NCBI GenBank assembly: GCA_027924585.1
Contig: BSBM01000370.1
Location: 30,897,501 to 30,961,500, forward strand
Direction: 5' to 3'
Origin: Larix kaempferi
Lineage: Eukaryota; Streptophyta; Pinopsida; Pinales; Pinaceae
Length of the DNA stretch: 64,000 bases
Numbering within the stretch: the first letter of the stretch is position 1; each line of letters starts with the position of its first letter. Positions 35,233-46,689 of the stretch are shown in pieces. Both the position numbers and the translations under genes were made by a program. The notes under the pieces are model-generated. The model was not told the origin of the DNA and did not search any database. It saw only the letters and a program-made list of their open reading frames with translations.

Positions 35233-36239
35233 TCAAGAACCAGGGGAAGGAGCAGTGACTTCCTCTTCTACCAGCTCCATCTCCTTTTGTTGGAAGGCAT
35301 TCTGTACAAAATCTTGTTTACATATCGGTTGATGATGAATTTTAAGTCTATGTCCATTTGCAACAAAGGAGATTTGAGAATCATCAATTGTTTTAACTTC
35401 TTCATTCTCTTCTCGGATAACAACTGATGACTTGGGATGATCTTGCAGAACTCTTCCAAACCGCAGTTGAATCTCATGTATTGGTGCAGACGAAATGGCA
35501 TATGATGGAAGAGGTAACAACCCAATGCTATTAAAAGCTTGGGTTGGTTTATTGTTAGGATTGGTATCAGTTGTGCAAGTAATATTGTGAGTCTTGGAGG
35601 ATTCATTTTCTGGAAATGGTGAGGTTGATTAGGGATAGGGGGTAGTGAAGGAGGTACAAATCAAGGAAAAAGTTGCTGAATATTAGGTGGGTAAGGATAG
35701 TCAGGCATAGGAGAAGGTGTTTGAGCATAATCTTGTCCTCTCCATCCGTGTGTCCATTTTTTCTATTGAACATTCTGAGGCGGTTACTGAGGTGGCCAAT
35801 TTTTCCAACCTGAAGTGTTCCATTGAGAAGGGTCGTAAGGATGGTAATAGGGTGGAAAATGTGATGATGCATATTGATATGATGTTTGATCTCTAGGTTG
35901 CCAAGCCCTCCTAGATGTTTCACCAAAGTTTCCACTCTTGTATACAGCTTGCAACCCAGGCAACAATGGGAAATTATTAGTTGGATGTTCTTCCATACAA
36001 AGGTGACAAATTGAAACATTATTCAGGGAATATTCTCGTTGAGGATGTTTAGTTCTACACCTAGGAAAGAAAACACTCATTGTTGCACACTCTTCATCTT
36101 GCCTCTTTTTAGCTTGTAGTGCATCTAGTTGAGAACCCATTGCTTCCAGGATATCTGTTTTAAAATTTTCTAATAGGTTTCCCACCTCTACCCTTGTAAC
36201 TCCCCCAGGACCAGATGTGTTTCCTTTCAGGTCCCTAGC
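35233..36239 (-). pseudogene. Gypsy-2 gag C-terminal half, broken
   Basis: The gag frame continues past the stop at 36240 as GNTSGPGGVTRVEVGNLLENF (same frame), then TDILEAMGSQLDALQAKKRQ, likely coiled coil. A degenerate zinc knuckle follows (CHLCMEEHPTNNFP, last cysteine lost, about 36000-36040), then a Tyr/Pro/Trp-rich stretch to the stop at 35784. Frameshifts follow. A last open piece (35520-35233) ends at the TGA near 35233. Nothing after it resembles a protease. Confidence 0.7.
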
Positions 36240-37508
36240 TTAAAATTCTCGGGAGTGTCTTCCACTTTTCCCTCTGATCCTAGAGTAATTCGTACATAGT
36301 TCACAAACCTGTGCAAAAGACTTATGAAAAATGTCTCCTGCTGCCATGAGATTAAGGTTTTCTAAGAATTCTTCTGAGATTCCCTTAAGGAAGAGTGTTC
36401 TTATTGCATATTCCCGAATATCACTATATTTGGATTTATGTAACACATAGTTGAATCTCTCGAGGTATTCTTCTAGGCTCTCATCTTCAAGTTGTTGAAT
36501 TTTGAAAATATCGCTGCGAGAGTCCTTAGGTTTACAGTAATCCTGATATTTCTGTAGAAATGCATTCTTCATATCTTCCCAAGTTCCGATACTAGATCCT
36601 CCTAATCCCATAAACCATTGAAGAGCAGAATCTTTTAATGTAGCAGGAAAGAGTTTTAGCTTTTGGCCATCTTGTAGGTAATTATAACTCCTACACAAAA
36701 TAAGAACCTCGAATAAGAATGTATCCGGATCCTCACTACTTTTCCCATAGAAGGTTGATAGTGAGGAGGGAGGGATGTTTTTCATAGTTACATCTTGTGC
36801 AATGTCTAGAATAGGGAACCTGAGGGTTCCTTTAGTTCTAACCTTCCCTTCCTCTTCATCTTGTCGGACATAATCTTCATTTTCATCACCCATGAAGATC
36901 CAATTGCCAAAGAGAGAATACCTAGGTGGTTCCGTTCTTGGTGAATATGGGGTATCCCAACGTTCTATTTTAGGAAAAATATTCTTCTTTTTAGGAGGGG
37001 AATTACCAACTACGTGGGAATCCAGTTTTGAAGGTCCTACTGTTTTTGTCCCCATCTGTGAGATAAGTAGGTTCACATAACTCTCAAAAATAACATCTAT
37101 TTGTGCAGGATAAACAAAATGTACTAAGTTTGGGCCACCTACTATTGAAAAAGTAGTGTCTTTTGGTTTTTGGATTAATGGAGGGTTGAGAGGTCCTGAA
37201 GTTTTATCCTTTTGAGTTTCCTCTTGTCTTAGTTTAGTCTCAATATGAGCTTGAGGTTCTTCTAATGTAATATCTTTATGAACATACTGTTCTGATGTCC
37301 CTATGGTTTCCCGTAAATGGTTTCCAAAAAATATTTCCTTTGCTTTCCAAGTAGGACTATCCCCTTTAGGTATCTTCTGATACCTTTCTGTTGAGTTAGT
37401 AGTTGGGTTGGCACGCCTCACGTATAGGTTAGTAGGAATTTTAGTAGGGGCTTTAGTAGGATTTTTAGTTTTAATATGTCTACCTTGCGGGTCTCTAAGT
37501 TTATTCAT
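36240..37508 (-). pseudogene. Gypsy-2 gag N-terminal half
   Basis: A 422-codon frame on the minus strand begins MNKLRDPQGRHIKTK just downstream of the primer site. A basic, Pro/Thr-rich N-terminus (residues 1-120) leads into a Retrotrans_gag-type capsid domain at about residues 250-400: STFYGKSSEDPDTFLFEV, KLKLFPATLKDSALQWF, TWEDMKNAFLQKY, then SLEEYLERFNYVLHKSKY. The stop at 36240-36242 follows SRIRGKSGRHSREF, after which gag sequence continues in the same frame. The gene makes particle protein only, so enzymes would have to be supplied in trans. Confidence 0.85.
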
Positions 37509-37734
37509 GAAAAAAAAACTATAACTGAAACAAATTCTAACTTCATCACTACTAGTGTTGGGTTTTGGGGATGCCTGTTATAACAGATGCGCATCTTCTT
37601 ACCTCTCGTCTTACCGCTCACCCACCACCAGCCTATTTCTAAATTTCAAAAGAAGAGAATCCAAATCTATCCCAAAGTTTTGAAGAGAAGGTTCTATCTA
37701 TCTACGACTGAATTCCACCTATCTATCTACAACT

Positions 37735-37751
37735 CCCCGGCAATGGCGCCA
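37735..37751 (-). other. Gypsy-2 primer-binding site
   Basis: The minus strand reads TGGCGCCATTGCCGGGG, three bases from the 5' LTR edge. This is the usual TGGCGCC-type site of plant Ty3/gypsy elements of the Athila/Tat group. Confidence 0.93.
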
Positions 37752-37754
37752 AAA

Positions 37755-40493
37755 TGTTGAGGTGTAATTACTGTCTTAAGGAATCACCAAAATATTTAAT
37801 TATCGACCAGGGTTGGTAATCTTAGAGTTGAGGCACAGTATATCCTGAGGTAGAATGGCACCTAATTTTTGGCTTGTCGGACCTTAGAAATGTTTAATAA
37901 AGAAAAGATCGAAAGATCTCTCAAAATGAAAAACCGAGTCAAACTTCAAAAAGATAACAAAGGAACTTAATTAAACCTAGTTAAGCCAACAAATCAGAAT
38001 AGTATTAAGCTCTACTACCCTATTCTATGGATAAGAACTGAAAGATATAAAAACAACAATATTATTCCAAAGAGAAAAACTAAGTTGAACTGGAACTGTT
38101 CTGATGGAATTGGGAACTACTTGACTTAAAACAGAAACTACAAACTACTTAGTGAATTCAACAACTATTCATGCATGCAATCAATACTTCAAAGCTACAC
38201 TAAGTATCTAATTCCATTCTCCTTGATTATGTATGTCAAATGTGATAGGAACTGGAGGGAATGTATCAAAGTGACTTTCAAATGTAATAGCAAAACAAAA
38301 TGGAAATAAATCTAATCTAATCTTGGCAAAGAGATGTAAACTACAAAGAGACCAATTACAATTAAATTTAAACATTATGATCTATCTTTTGTCTTTAAGC
38401 AAAATGATGTACAACTAAGGAAATCTAAAAACAAGTAGAAAACTTAATAATGATATTTATTTCTGAATTTGATTTGGAAGCAAGTAGAAACCTTGATAAA
38501 GATATATTATATAGAAGCAAGTAGAAAACTTGATAAAGATATATTTATTGTTGAACCAAGCTTTATTTCAGGAACATCTTTATTATCTGTTTGAATGGGA
38601 AACTAATCCTATGTTTAATGAAGAAACTACCAAAACTTAAAATACTTGGAGAATAGAATTATTAATTGTAATCCAAAACTAAATCTTAAGAACATATAAT
38701 GAACTACCCTAAGACTGAAACTGATAAATTCTGTAATGGTAAAGTGTTAATGAATCAAATGTAACCTGTAAAACAACTGAATCAAAGTAAGGGAAAATAG
38801 AATGAAAACTAAGAATGGTGATGAAACTTAATTAAAAACCTTATGCAATGTAAAACAAGATCTTTATTACACCTAAGACTGTTAATGAAAAGCAAGAAAT
38901 ATTGCAGTTAAAATCCTAAAGGAACTGGAGTCTAAATGAGCATAAAAATGATGCAAGAATTATTGAGGTCCGAATGACGATCCAGATGACTGTCCGAATG
39001 ATGGTCTGAATGACAGAAAACGATTTAAAATAAAGGAAAGAGAAGATGGGATGATCTTAACTACCGTTCGGCTGATGCATGTGATCCTACAGTGCAAAGG
39101 AAGCAATAAGTAGGGTATTTAGAAAGGAAATCTATAGGAAGCAAGCTACACTATTCTATTTCTAAGGAAGGAAGGATAATTCGTAATACAACACAGAACG
39201 AGACTTAAAAGGAAATGAACTAAACTATAGCGATAAGAAACTTACCAGAGTTAATTCTAATTATAAATAAACTTGGAAGATTAAGCTAACCAAACTCTAC
39301 GTAGTTGTAAACACTAAAAGCAAACTAAGAAAACTAAATTCAAGTAAACTAAGCATGCTAAACATGACCGGTCACCGACTTATTCTGGAAATATCACTAG
39401 TATAAATAGGAAATAAAACATACAGATTATAAAATAGAGGTATCATTTACATAAGCAGTAAAACAACATATACATTACAGAACAAAGAGATCATATACAA
39501 AATAAATACAAAAATTAATCAAATACACAACTTAACTTCAGAAGACAAAGACACATTATATGCATAGACGGAGGACCACTGGTTGTTGAGGGGCCCTTCT
39601 CAGCAATTAGGGGCTGCACCTTAATCAATCAATCACTACGCATGTTATTTAACTCTCGTAAAACTAAAACAAAGGTATATTAAATTAAACAGAGTTACAT
39701 ATTTTATGTCTCTATTTGCAAACTAAAAACTTCCTAAGACTCCCAAGACTAAGACTAAGACTAACTGGTCTCAGTCACGAAGACAACTATATATACAGAG
39801 TTACAATTGGGGGCATCAATTCAACCCTTTAGTGGTCGACTGATCTAATAATAGAAAATCTTAAATGCCCAAAAATGGCGCTGCTCAACAGCTCATGACA
39901 GCTCAGGGCCAAGGAATGGCCTCATGACAGTTTACAACACGCACAGAGCATCTACCAGGTTCACAGCATTAGTTTCCTCCATGCGGTCGTTGAAACATTA
40001 ATTCCCTTTGATGTGGGTAGAGAGATATGTGCTGTCGAGTTGAGCATGAAAGAGAAGGAATCTTCCAGAACACCATCTCATGCACCATAAGAGCCACGTT
40101 CCAAACAGAATCCATGTGACGGTTTTCTTTCTAACGGCTCGAGAATATCTCAACTAACAATCTCGCGGGTTGAATGCAGGTCTGAACGGTGGACTGAAGA
40201 CAGCTAATTGTTTGCAACATGAATACGCATCTGAATGGAGGTTCGTTTAAGAGCCACAACCTGTAGAACGAAATATATTTTCCAAACAAGCCAAGAAATA
40301 TCAAATAAACATCAATAAATCACAATATGACAATTTTTACCCAAAATTCATGTGATGTGTGGATATATGCATACCTGATCTGTTTGACGGTCTGAATGGC
40401 AAGCAGAATGACATATTACATAAAAAATGGTGAAAGTAATGCCAATCAGAGTGTGTTTGATGTTCAAAAATGGTGACAAAATGGACGCCAACA
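37755..40493 (-). repeat. Gypsy-2 5' LTR (right copy)
   Basis: It matches 30392-33128 along its full length. A minus-strand TATATATA box lies near 39788-39797, about 700 bp in from its upstream edge. Confidence 0.93.
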
Positions 40494-41678
40494 TCAATCC
40501 ACCTCATCACAATCCTCCACTCCCGTGGAGCGTTGTAGCAGATATCGATCAACTCCTGATCTAAATGATGCCACCCGTCCTCTAACACCCTATCCAAAAG
40601 GAGGTCAATCCATAGATGCAATGTCTCCAATGTTGTTGACGCACTCCATTGTCGACGTTTCCCATGCGAGGGAGAGTATACTCCCTCCACCCTGCCTCTC
40701 TGTGGTCGGTATCCTCTCGAGGGCTGTGGCCCCACATATGCACATGAAAATCACACCATCAGACTTAATGTCATAAAAATCCTCTAGCTATCATATATTC
40801 TATCGAGTAGATACAACATGATATTGTACACAAAGAAAACACATACCATCTGGTCCCCAATTCTGACCAACAGGTCGTAGTAGCTCTAGATCCCCTCTGT
40901 AGTCCATCCTTATATAGTATGGGTAGTCCTCAATCACCACTGAAAACAACATCCATTGAGTGAACAAATACTTAGTAAAGAACCGCCCCACCAGCCCTCC
41001 ACCCCCACGAGTCATCATCTCTCCCCATCGCCGCATCTGCGGCTCAATGGGCCCTCCGTCACGCACTACTCTATGCGGTTGTAGTATCAGTACTCGCTCA
41101 AAGAAAAATGAGCAAAGAAATGAGGGGAAACAGAAATCCCCTCCACTCTGGCTCACCTTGTTCATCTCATGCTGAACCACTGTCAGATACATTTGGCCCA
41201 AACCATAATAGGTACCTTCCAAGACCCGCTCCACCAACACCATCTATCCCCTTGAGACCCTGTGGGGTGACTTCGTCCCCAGTATGTGCACCACCAGTGC
41301 CGCGATAGCTCAAGTCTCCACACTCTCAATGTCATAGATCAAAATAGCATTGCCATGCACATACGCAGTGGCATATCAATGTCTCTCCAGCAAGTCCTCC
41401 ATGGACACATCCCCTGGCCTCCTCAGGAGGGTGTCCGCAATCATGCCCAACCGGGGCAGCCCAGTCAAAAAGTACACATCTGCGAGCATGATCTCTAACC
41501 GCTCACCCTGTATCATGAATGCCTCTGCATCAGCATCCCAAAACCCGACCAAGTTGTTCAATAACAATTTGTTCATCCACATCAAAGGAACTTGTGCAAA
41601 CTTTAGTAGTCCACAATGAGCCAAGTCGTCTTGGATCGCCTCCAGCAAGTTTCCGAGCTCATGTTCTCTCCAAACAAT
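40494..41678 (-). pseudogene. Antisense plant mobile domain (PMD) frame of gypsy-1
   Basis: On the minus strand, opposite to gypsy-1 gag-pol, is a frame of the plant mobile domain type (PF10536-like, related to the MAIN/MAIL proteins and often carried by transposons). Key stretches: LLNNLVGFWDADAEAFMI, then LEIMLADVYFLTGLPRLG, matching the family's LVxxW, TF and LxDVxxLTGLP landmarks (about 41460-41570); the WGEMMTRGGGGLVGRFF block; and YYIRMDYRGDLELLRPVG (about 40860-40915). Stops occur at 41376 and near 41244. Between 40800 and 40735 the frame changes; a GTATGT at the break could be a splice donor. The last part (LDQELIDICYNAPREWRIV) is cut by gypsy-2 at 40494 and resumes at 30391. Additional antisense ORFs with PMD similarity are known from Tat elements. 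Confidence 0.78.
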
Positions 41679-42243
41679 TCACGGCATCCCATCAATCCCA
41701 CAACAAAAAACCCATCAGGACCATATCAACCCTACCTCAATCTCTTATGGATCTACGCAACCATATTTAGGAAAAAAGGTGTGCTTCACAGTGCATGTTT
41801 TTTCCTCATAGGTGCGCTCTGGAGCATGATTTTCTCCTCTAAAAATGCACCCCTAGAGCGCACCTGTGGGGCCCACAACCGCGCCCTAAAGTGCACTTTT
41901 CTCCAGAAAATCCATGTTTCATAGCTCGGTTGTAAGGCCCACAGTCACGCTTTGAAAGCATAGATATCAAGCCCATATTCGTGCCCTGAAGTGCGAGTTT
42001 TCCCTCGAAACCCACGCTTTGGCGCATTGGTGCCCAAGCTGAGCTTGGCATGCCTCCCCAGAGGTTCAAATCCCCCCAAAAATGCATCAAAAACATGACA
42101 AAACACTACAAGACTTACCTACAAGTCGCAGAACTCGATTCCACCGGTCAGATTAAGAGAAATCTGAATTTTCTCTTTTGGGCCCCTCCACACTCCTCCC
42201 AATTTGCACAGTGAAAATGACATGTGGAGGTGGGCTCCCTTTG
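41679..42243 (-). other. Upstream region of the antisense PMD frame
   Basis: This lies between the proposed antisense promoter and the first stop-free PMD sequence. It contains the second, worn 34-bp array (41810-42035). An open stretch at 42096-41839 is repeat-derived and I do not treat it as a gene. An N-terminal exon may be present but cannot be placed. Confidence 0.5.
41810..42035. repeat. Worn 34-bp repeats, related to those at 10273-10579
   Basis: Consecutive units start at 41946 (CACGCTTTGAAAGCATAGAT) and 41980 (CGTGCCCTGAAGTGCGAGTT), 34 bp apart, with related units before them (CGCGCCCTAAAGTGCAC near 41880). They share the CGTGCCCTGAAAGC core with the leader array, in the same orientation, 31 kb away in the present sequence. 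Confidence 0.7.
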
Positions 42244-42253
42244 CTATTTATAG
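42244..42253 (-). promoter_or_regulatory. TATA box for the antisense PMD transcript
   Basis: The minus strand reads CTATAAATAG, a strong plant TATA match, about 570 bp upstream of the readable PMD frame. GC-richer sequence lies just downstream, as at plant promoters. Transcription would start near 42215 and run antisense to the element. The placement is inferred from sequence only. Confidence 0.5.
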
Positions 42254-44457
42254 TCATTTGGCCCTAATTTTTTCTTTGACCATTCCAAAGTCATATGACG
42301 TCCATTTTTTGCACCGTTTGCACTGCCAGATTCATATTTACATGCCCGTGATGATGCTTGAGATCACTTCTCGCCCTCACTAAAACTTTTTTCAGACATT
42401 TTTTCCCATGCCCCTCGCCATCTCGATTTGTGTGCCACATAGGCCGCAGTCATTTTTTGGCCATTTTTTACATCGTGGTCTATCCATGAGCCCTCCACTC
42501 CATCCATATTGCAGTCATTTTGATATTTTTCCACCATTCATCAACCCGCAAGGAGGCCCCACCAGTGTTCCCCCCTCACATGATATCTTGGTTCTCACAT
42601 TTGTCCCTTGCTTTAACACTTCCTCCTTGCTTAGCCATTATCTTTGTTCGGTATAATTTTACCCATTTTCGGGCTGAGCAATTCCTTTACAAAAAAGGCA
42701 CTTAGGGAGTTTCTGTTAAGTTCTTTTCTGACTCCTAACAGAATGAAAAGATCGCTAAGCAATCTTGCTTCCTTTCATGCTCGCTAAAATTATCTAAAAG
42801 GGTGTCTATCTGGTATAATTTTAACCCTTTTCCAAACCTGGTAGACTAATTATGAAAAAGGAATACTCTAGTCACACTGGCTAGAAGAGTTCTTCATTGC
42901 ATACTTTTATGCTTTTTCAGGCCTTGGAGACTAACGCACAAAAAAGAACCTCTTGGAGTCTTCTTATTTGCTTTCTGAATCTCTAAAATTGAAAGCAACC
43001 ACGAGCACTCACCATCCTGGGCTCGTATAAATCCACATGAAGGTACCTTCCCACCATTTCAAAGTCTTATTATTGCTTTCAGACTCCTTAAAATTGAAAG
43101 CAAAAACAAGCATGTACTGTCATGGGCTTGTACAAATCCACACGACAGTACCATTTTGAGCACACTTATATCTCTTTTATGATTAAACCATGAAGAAGGC
43201 CTCAACGGTGCCTCGTAGTGCCACGATAGATCATATCTAGTCTCACTATTTTGGAATCCTCCCCAGTTTGGTCGCCTTTTTTAAGAGGATTCTGCGATGT
43301 GCCATCCTTTGAGTCTCCTAATATCACCCATCAGTTCCCCCCTAAGTCTCCCCCATTGCAGTCAGAACCCCTGGTCCCTTAACCTATGATACCCTTCCCC
43401 GAAGTCAGTTTCATATGCTTCCAGGTCAACCCTGCCATCATATTCCGAAAAAAGAAAGTTTGAGTCCCCCCACTATGCGACCCTTTATCCCCCCCACAGC
43501 CTATCAGTATCACATCCAGTACTATCACCTTTTGGTTTTACACCTCATGCTCCTATCAAGGAAACATCATTTCCTTGGTAGTTACAGGTCTCCCTCTGTT
43601 GACGCCAACCCATCTATTCCAGAGGATAGACCCAGAGGTCCCTGTGCCTTGGAATCATCACCATTAGTGGTGAGTGCGTACGGAACATTTTGAGAGGAGT
43701 CCTTAGTGCCTCTCCGAATGGTTGTTTCTCACGTGCTTGACTTCACCACCATAATTGCACCATTGAGATTTGTATAGGGTGTTGGTCCCTTCAGTTATTG
43801 GTCGAATACCCCCGATTTCCCTTGACTCTAGCACATTGGTGAGTCTCTTTGGAACCCCCCTATTGTTTGTTCCTGAGGACATATGGGCTGTGCTTGGTGA
43901 CAGTATTCGGAAGCACCCCAGTTATATGATTCCTTGAGTACCTATTTCAGATGCAGTTCAGTGTACCTTTGAGATTCTGACTCTCAATCATTGATTCCAT
44001 CTAGTTGTTGGACACCTTCAAATCCAACAACGCATTAGTTGTTATGGTACTACATTCAGTATGACTGCAACTGTTTCCATGTATCAGTTCTTCAGATCAA
44101 TCATGGTCAAACCATGAGTATGTCCCATCTTTGTGTCCCCTCTGGACCATTATGATGTACATAGAAGTTCTCCATGTATTGTTCAGGTCCCCTTTTGGGC
44201 CTCATTATTATTTGTATATCTTGATACGAGCATGGGTATGCCCGCCTTGTCTGTATATTGAGATTATTCCTTATTCATTGTTGAGGTTGTGTATCTTCAG
44301 TTTTTAGCCTTTGTAGTTTGTATGGAGCATGTGTTTCGGTCTCCAGCTAGTTTCTTCTCTCCTCCATCACAATGCTCATACCCCTAGAAAATGATAGAAC
44401 CTATGATTTCTATCGGCCATACGATGATCTCATGCCCTCACACATAAGGGGGCAATC
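42254..44457 (+). other. Gypsy-1 long 3' region and polypurine tract
   Basis: About 2.2 kb without a recognised gene. A segment of about 75-80 bp is repeated at 42973-43050 and 43076-43155 (shared AAAATTGAAAGCAA and TAxAAATCCACA). The purine run AAGGGGGCAATC (44446-44457) before the LTR is the polypurine tract. Short plus-strand frames (for example 43415-43693) show no family motif. Confidence 0.6.
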
Positions 44458-45267
44458 TGTTAACACCCAAAAATTGTTCACTAGCTCATCTCCCTAGTCA
44501 CGTAACCCATTTGTCCACTTTTCCTACCATTTTGGCCTCCAAAACTGTAAAAAACCCTCAAATGGTTACCAAAAAGGAAAAAAAAAAATTCCCTCCTCAA
44601 TTAATGAAATTCCTTCAAAAAGGTCAAAACCCTCAAAAAATGGTCAAAATTCCCAAAAATAAAATAAAAGGGAAAAAAAATCAAAAATAATTTCAAAAAG
44701 AGGGAAAAAACCTAAAACCATTTACCAATACTATTGGTTGCCTAAAACCATGGGTCAATACTCCACCATCCAAAAACCTCTATAAAAGGTGATGGAGGCC
44801 TCCCATTTCAACATCCATCAATCACTCTTCACACCCTTATGCTGTCGAAATTCCTATTGAACCCTAGCCTATCACCTTGAACTTCACTTCACCATTTTAG
44901 TTGAGTTTTGGATACCATTGAGCATTTGAGAAAGGACAGGAACTTTGGAGAACTGGTGCACTACTCTTGTATTGCTGCAAGGACTCCAACAATCTCATGA
45001 TTTGAGGTAACACCATTGCAAACCCTTGTTTTCCCATTAATATAAAAAATTTCAAATTCCATTTATTGAGTTCCTTGTGGTTGTTTACTTTTTATTGTTG
45101 TAGTTTAGATTTATTTTTATGTTATCACATGCACATGTCACATTTTAATATTTAGTTTTTACTTGTTTCACATATCATTTTTTACCCATTATTGAACTGC
45201 TACTAAGGGTTCCTATATCCTTAGTAGGTTCTCTTTAGCATGAGCTGGTGTGAAAACACTAGCTACA
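44458..45267 (+). repeat. Gypsy-1 3' LTR
   Basis: It begins TGTTAACACCC and ends CACTAGCTACA, matching the left LTR. It contains the TATA box TATAAAAG (44781-44788) and the segment missing from the left copy (about 45139-45210). Confidence 0.9.
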
Positions 45268-46178
45268 TGATACATTCATCTAGAGTACAATGTTATCCCA
45301 AGCAATCAATGATACCAAAGGATTCATGGATCCCACTATCTCTACTACATGTCTCCAAATGGCACTATTACTTGTGGAAAACTATCATTCCTAAGAATTC
45401 CAGGGTCCCACTGTCTTAGTTGTGTCCTTCCAAACATCAGGATCAACAAAAAGAATATATCATCATGGAGGATGTCTGGATCACTCCACCAAATTGGAAT
45501 TTCATCACTTCCAAAGGAATATTGAATCTTAGTAAGTTTTTCCATCAAGGCATGAATCTCCTTATAAGCCATGTGCAAACTAGCACTGCAATTGCCATCC
45601 ATAATACATAGGTGACCATCCCATGTCCATCCAGGTATACTAAAGACATCACATAGCAACCATAGATGTCCATAGAACTATTCACAAAAGATGAATGATG
45701 TTTCAAATAACTCTCCATTGATGCAAACAACAAACTTACCCTGTGGGGTACTCAACTCGCTCATGTATCTATCCACCCAATCAGTGGATGAATAAACACT
45801 CCATCTTAGTGATCCGAATGGAAATCTTGTAACTTCGCCATGTGGCATATTCGCTCTGGTGAAACAGATCTTTACTATGCTACTTGTTCCACCTAACTGG
45901 CTCAATTGGAACTCCCATGCACTTCTATGCATGATGGAGACATCAGATATATGCCTATGTTGTTGCTCATCAAACTAGTAAGGGACTGGTGTGCTTGTCA
46001 AACTTGAAGTTCCAACCTTCAAGTCATCAATATAAAGTGTGGGAACCTCCTTCTACTCATATGGCACCAAAATAAAATATCCCTTTACCCAATATTCATC
46101 CCTATGTGTGATAGCTGACATATGTGTGTGAGACGGAGAATAATGAACCAACTCCCTGCAGTAGTCATCCATCATATT
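45268..46178 (-). pseudogene. Unrecognised protein family, copy 1, C-terminal part
   Basis: A coherent minus-strand reading frame enters from copia-3 at 46178 with MMDDYCRELVHYSPSHTHMS, then EYWVKGYFILVPYE, RSAWEFQLSQLGG, a FPFGSLRWSVYSSTDWVDRY block, QGKFVVCINGELFETSF and IPGWTWDGHLC, and ends near 45345 after IQYSFGSDEIPIWW and FGRTQLRQWDPGIL. A few stops (for example at about 45678, 45990 and 46055) interrupt it. It is clearly homologous to the frame at 62395-64000. I do not recognise the family. It shows no enzyme motif, signal peptide or zinc ligand pattern. Its far end was joined to 9305 before gypsy-1 inserted, placing a polypurine-like tract and an LTR-like segment downstream, so it may belong to a retroelement. 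Confidence 0.6.
46174..46178 (+). repeat. Target-site duplication ATATT, left copy (copia-3)
   Basis: ATATT directly precedes the copia-3 5' LTR and recurs at 52905-52909 directly after its 3' LTR. Confidence 0.93.
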
Positions 46179-46676
46179 TGTTGAAATATTGTAACTTCAA
46201 AGAATATTATATTTGTATTATATTATTCCGGAGATGGTACATTCCTCCGTTGTGACCCTATTGTATATCTGGAGATGTTTATTCCTCTGAGAGAGTGTGG
46301 TAACTAGGGTTATTAGATCTCCCATGTGAGGTCGGCCCTGAGTTTATTATTTGAGGGTTATTAGACTCTCCTGGGAGAGGTAGGTCCCATAGGGTAAAAA
46401 GTCAATCGGAAAACAAGTATAAGTAGAGGAGGATGTTCCTCACTTATCTCATTCATTCATCCACTTAGGAGTAGCGCACAAGTGAGAGATAGGTCTGCAT
46501 AGGAGGAGAAGGAGCTCTTGTTTGGTTTCTACATCTTGTATTGGTTGATCATCTATATTGAGGAAAGCTTTGCTGGGTTTTCTACCCCATGAGGGTTTCC
46601 CAGGGTAAATCTTTGTCTATCTTGTGATTGTGTTTCTTTCAGTGATCTTTCTAGTCAAATTAGTATAAACTTAACA
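46179..46676 (+). repeat. Copia-3 5' LTR
   Basis: From TGTTGAAATATTG to AAACTTAACA, with a TATA-like TATAAGTA at 46418-46425 (52646-52653 in the 3' copy). Confidence 0.95.
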
Positions 46677-46689
46677 TGGTATCAAAGCT
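46677..46689 (+). other. Copia-3 primer-binding site
   Basis: TGGTATCAAAGCT abuts the LTR: the initiator tRNA-Met complement with one mismatch (A for G). Confidence 0.88.

Larger units (their letters stand above)
30392..40493 (-). mobile_element. Gypsy-2: gag-only Ty3/gypsy element with 2.7-kb LTRs
   Basis: LTRs at 30392-33128 and 37755-40493 flank only about 4.6 kb. The minus-strand order is 5' LTR (right), a classic TGGCGCC primer site, gag, about 2.1 kb without recognised coding capacity, polypurine tract, 3' LTR (left). No protease, RT, RNase H or integrase is visible. It is inserted in the antisense PMD frame of gypsy-1. The flanks GCAAT (30387-30391) and TCAAT (40494-40498) match at four of five bases. 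Primer site and long LTRs recall the Athila/Tat group. Confidence 0.9.
9306..45267 (+). mobile_element. Gypsy-1: Tat-lineage-like Ty3/gypsy element, nested
   Basis: Two LTRs (9306-10049 and 44458-45267) bound an element whose own sequence is about 15.1 kb once two later insertions are discounted. The order is LTR, long leader, gag, protease, reverse transcriptase, RNase H, integrase, a second archaeal-type RNase H, an antisense PMD frame, a long 3' region, LTR. The FYP* end of pol, the extra RNase H, the large size and the antisense additional ORF suit the Tat/Ogre lineage. Stops and frameshifts are throughout, so it is dead. Target-site duplications are not clear (GGATT left, TGATA right). 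Confidence 0.85.
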
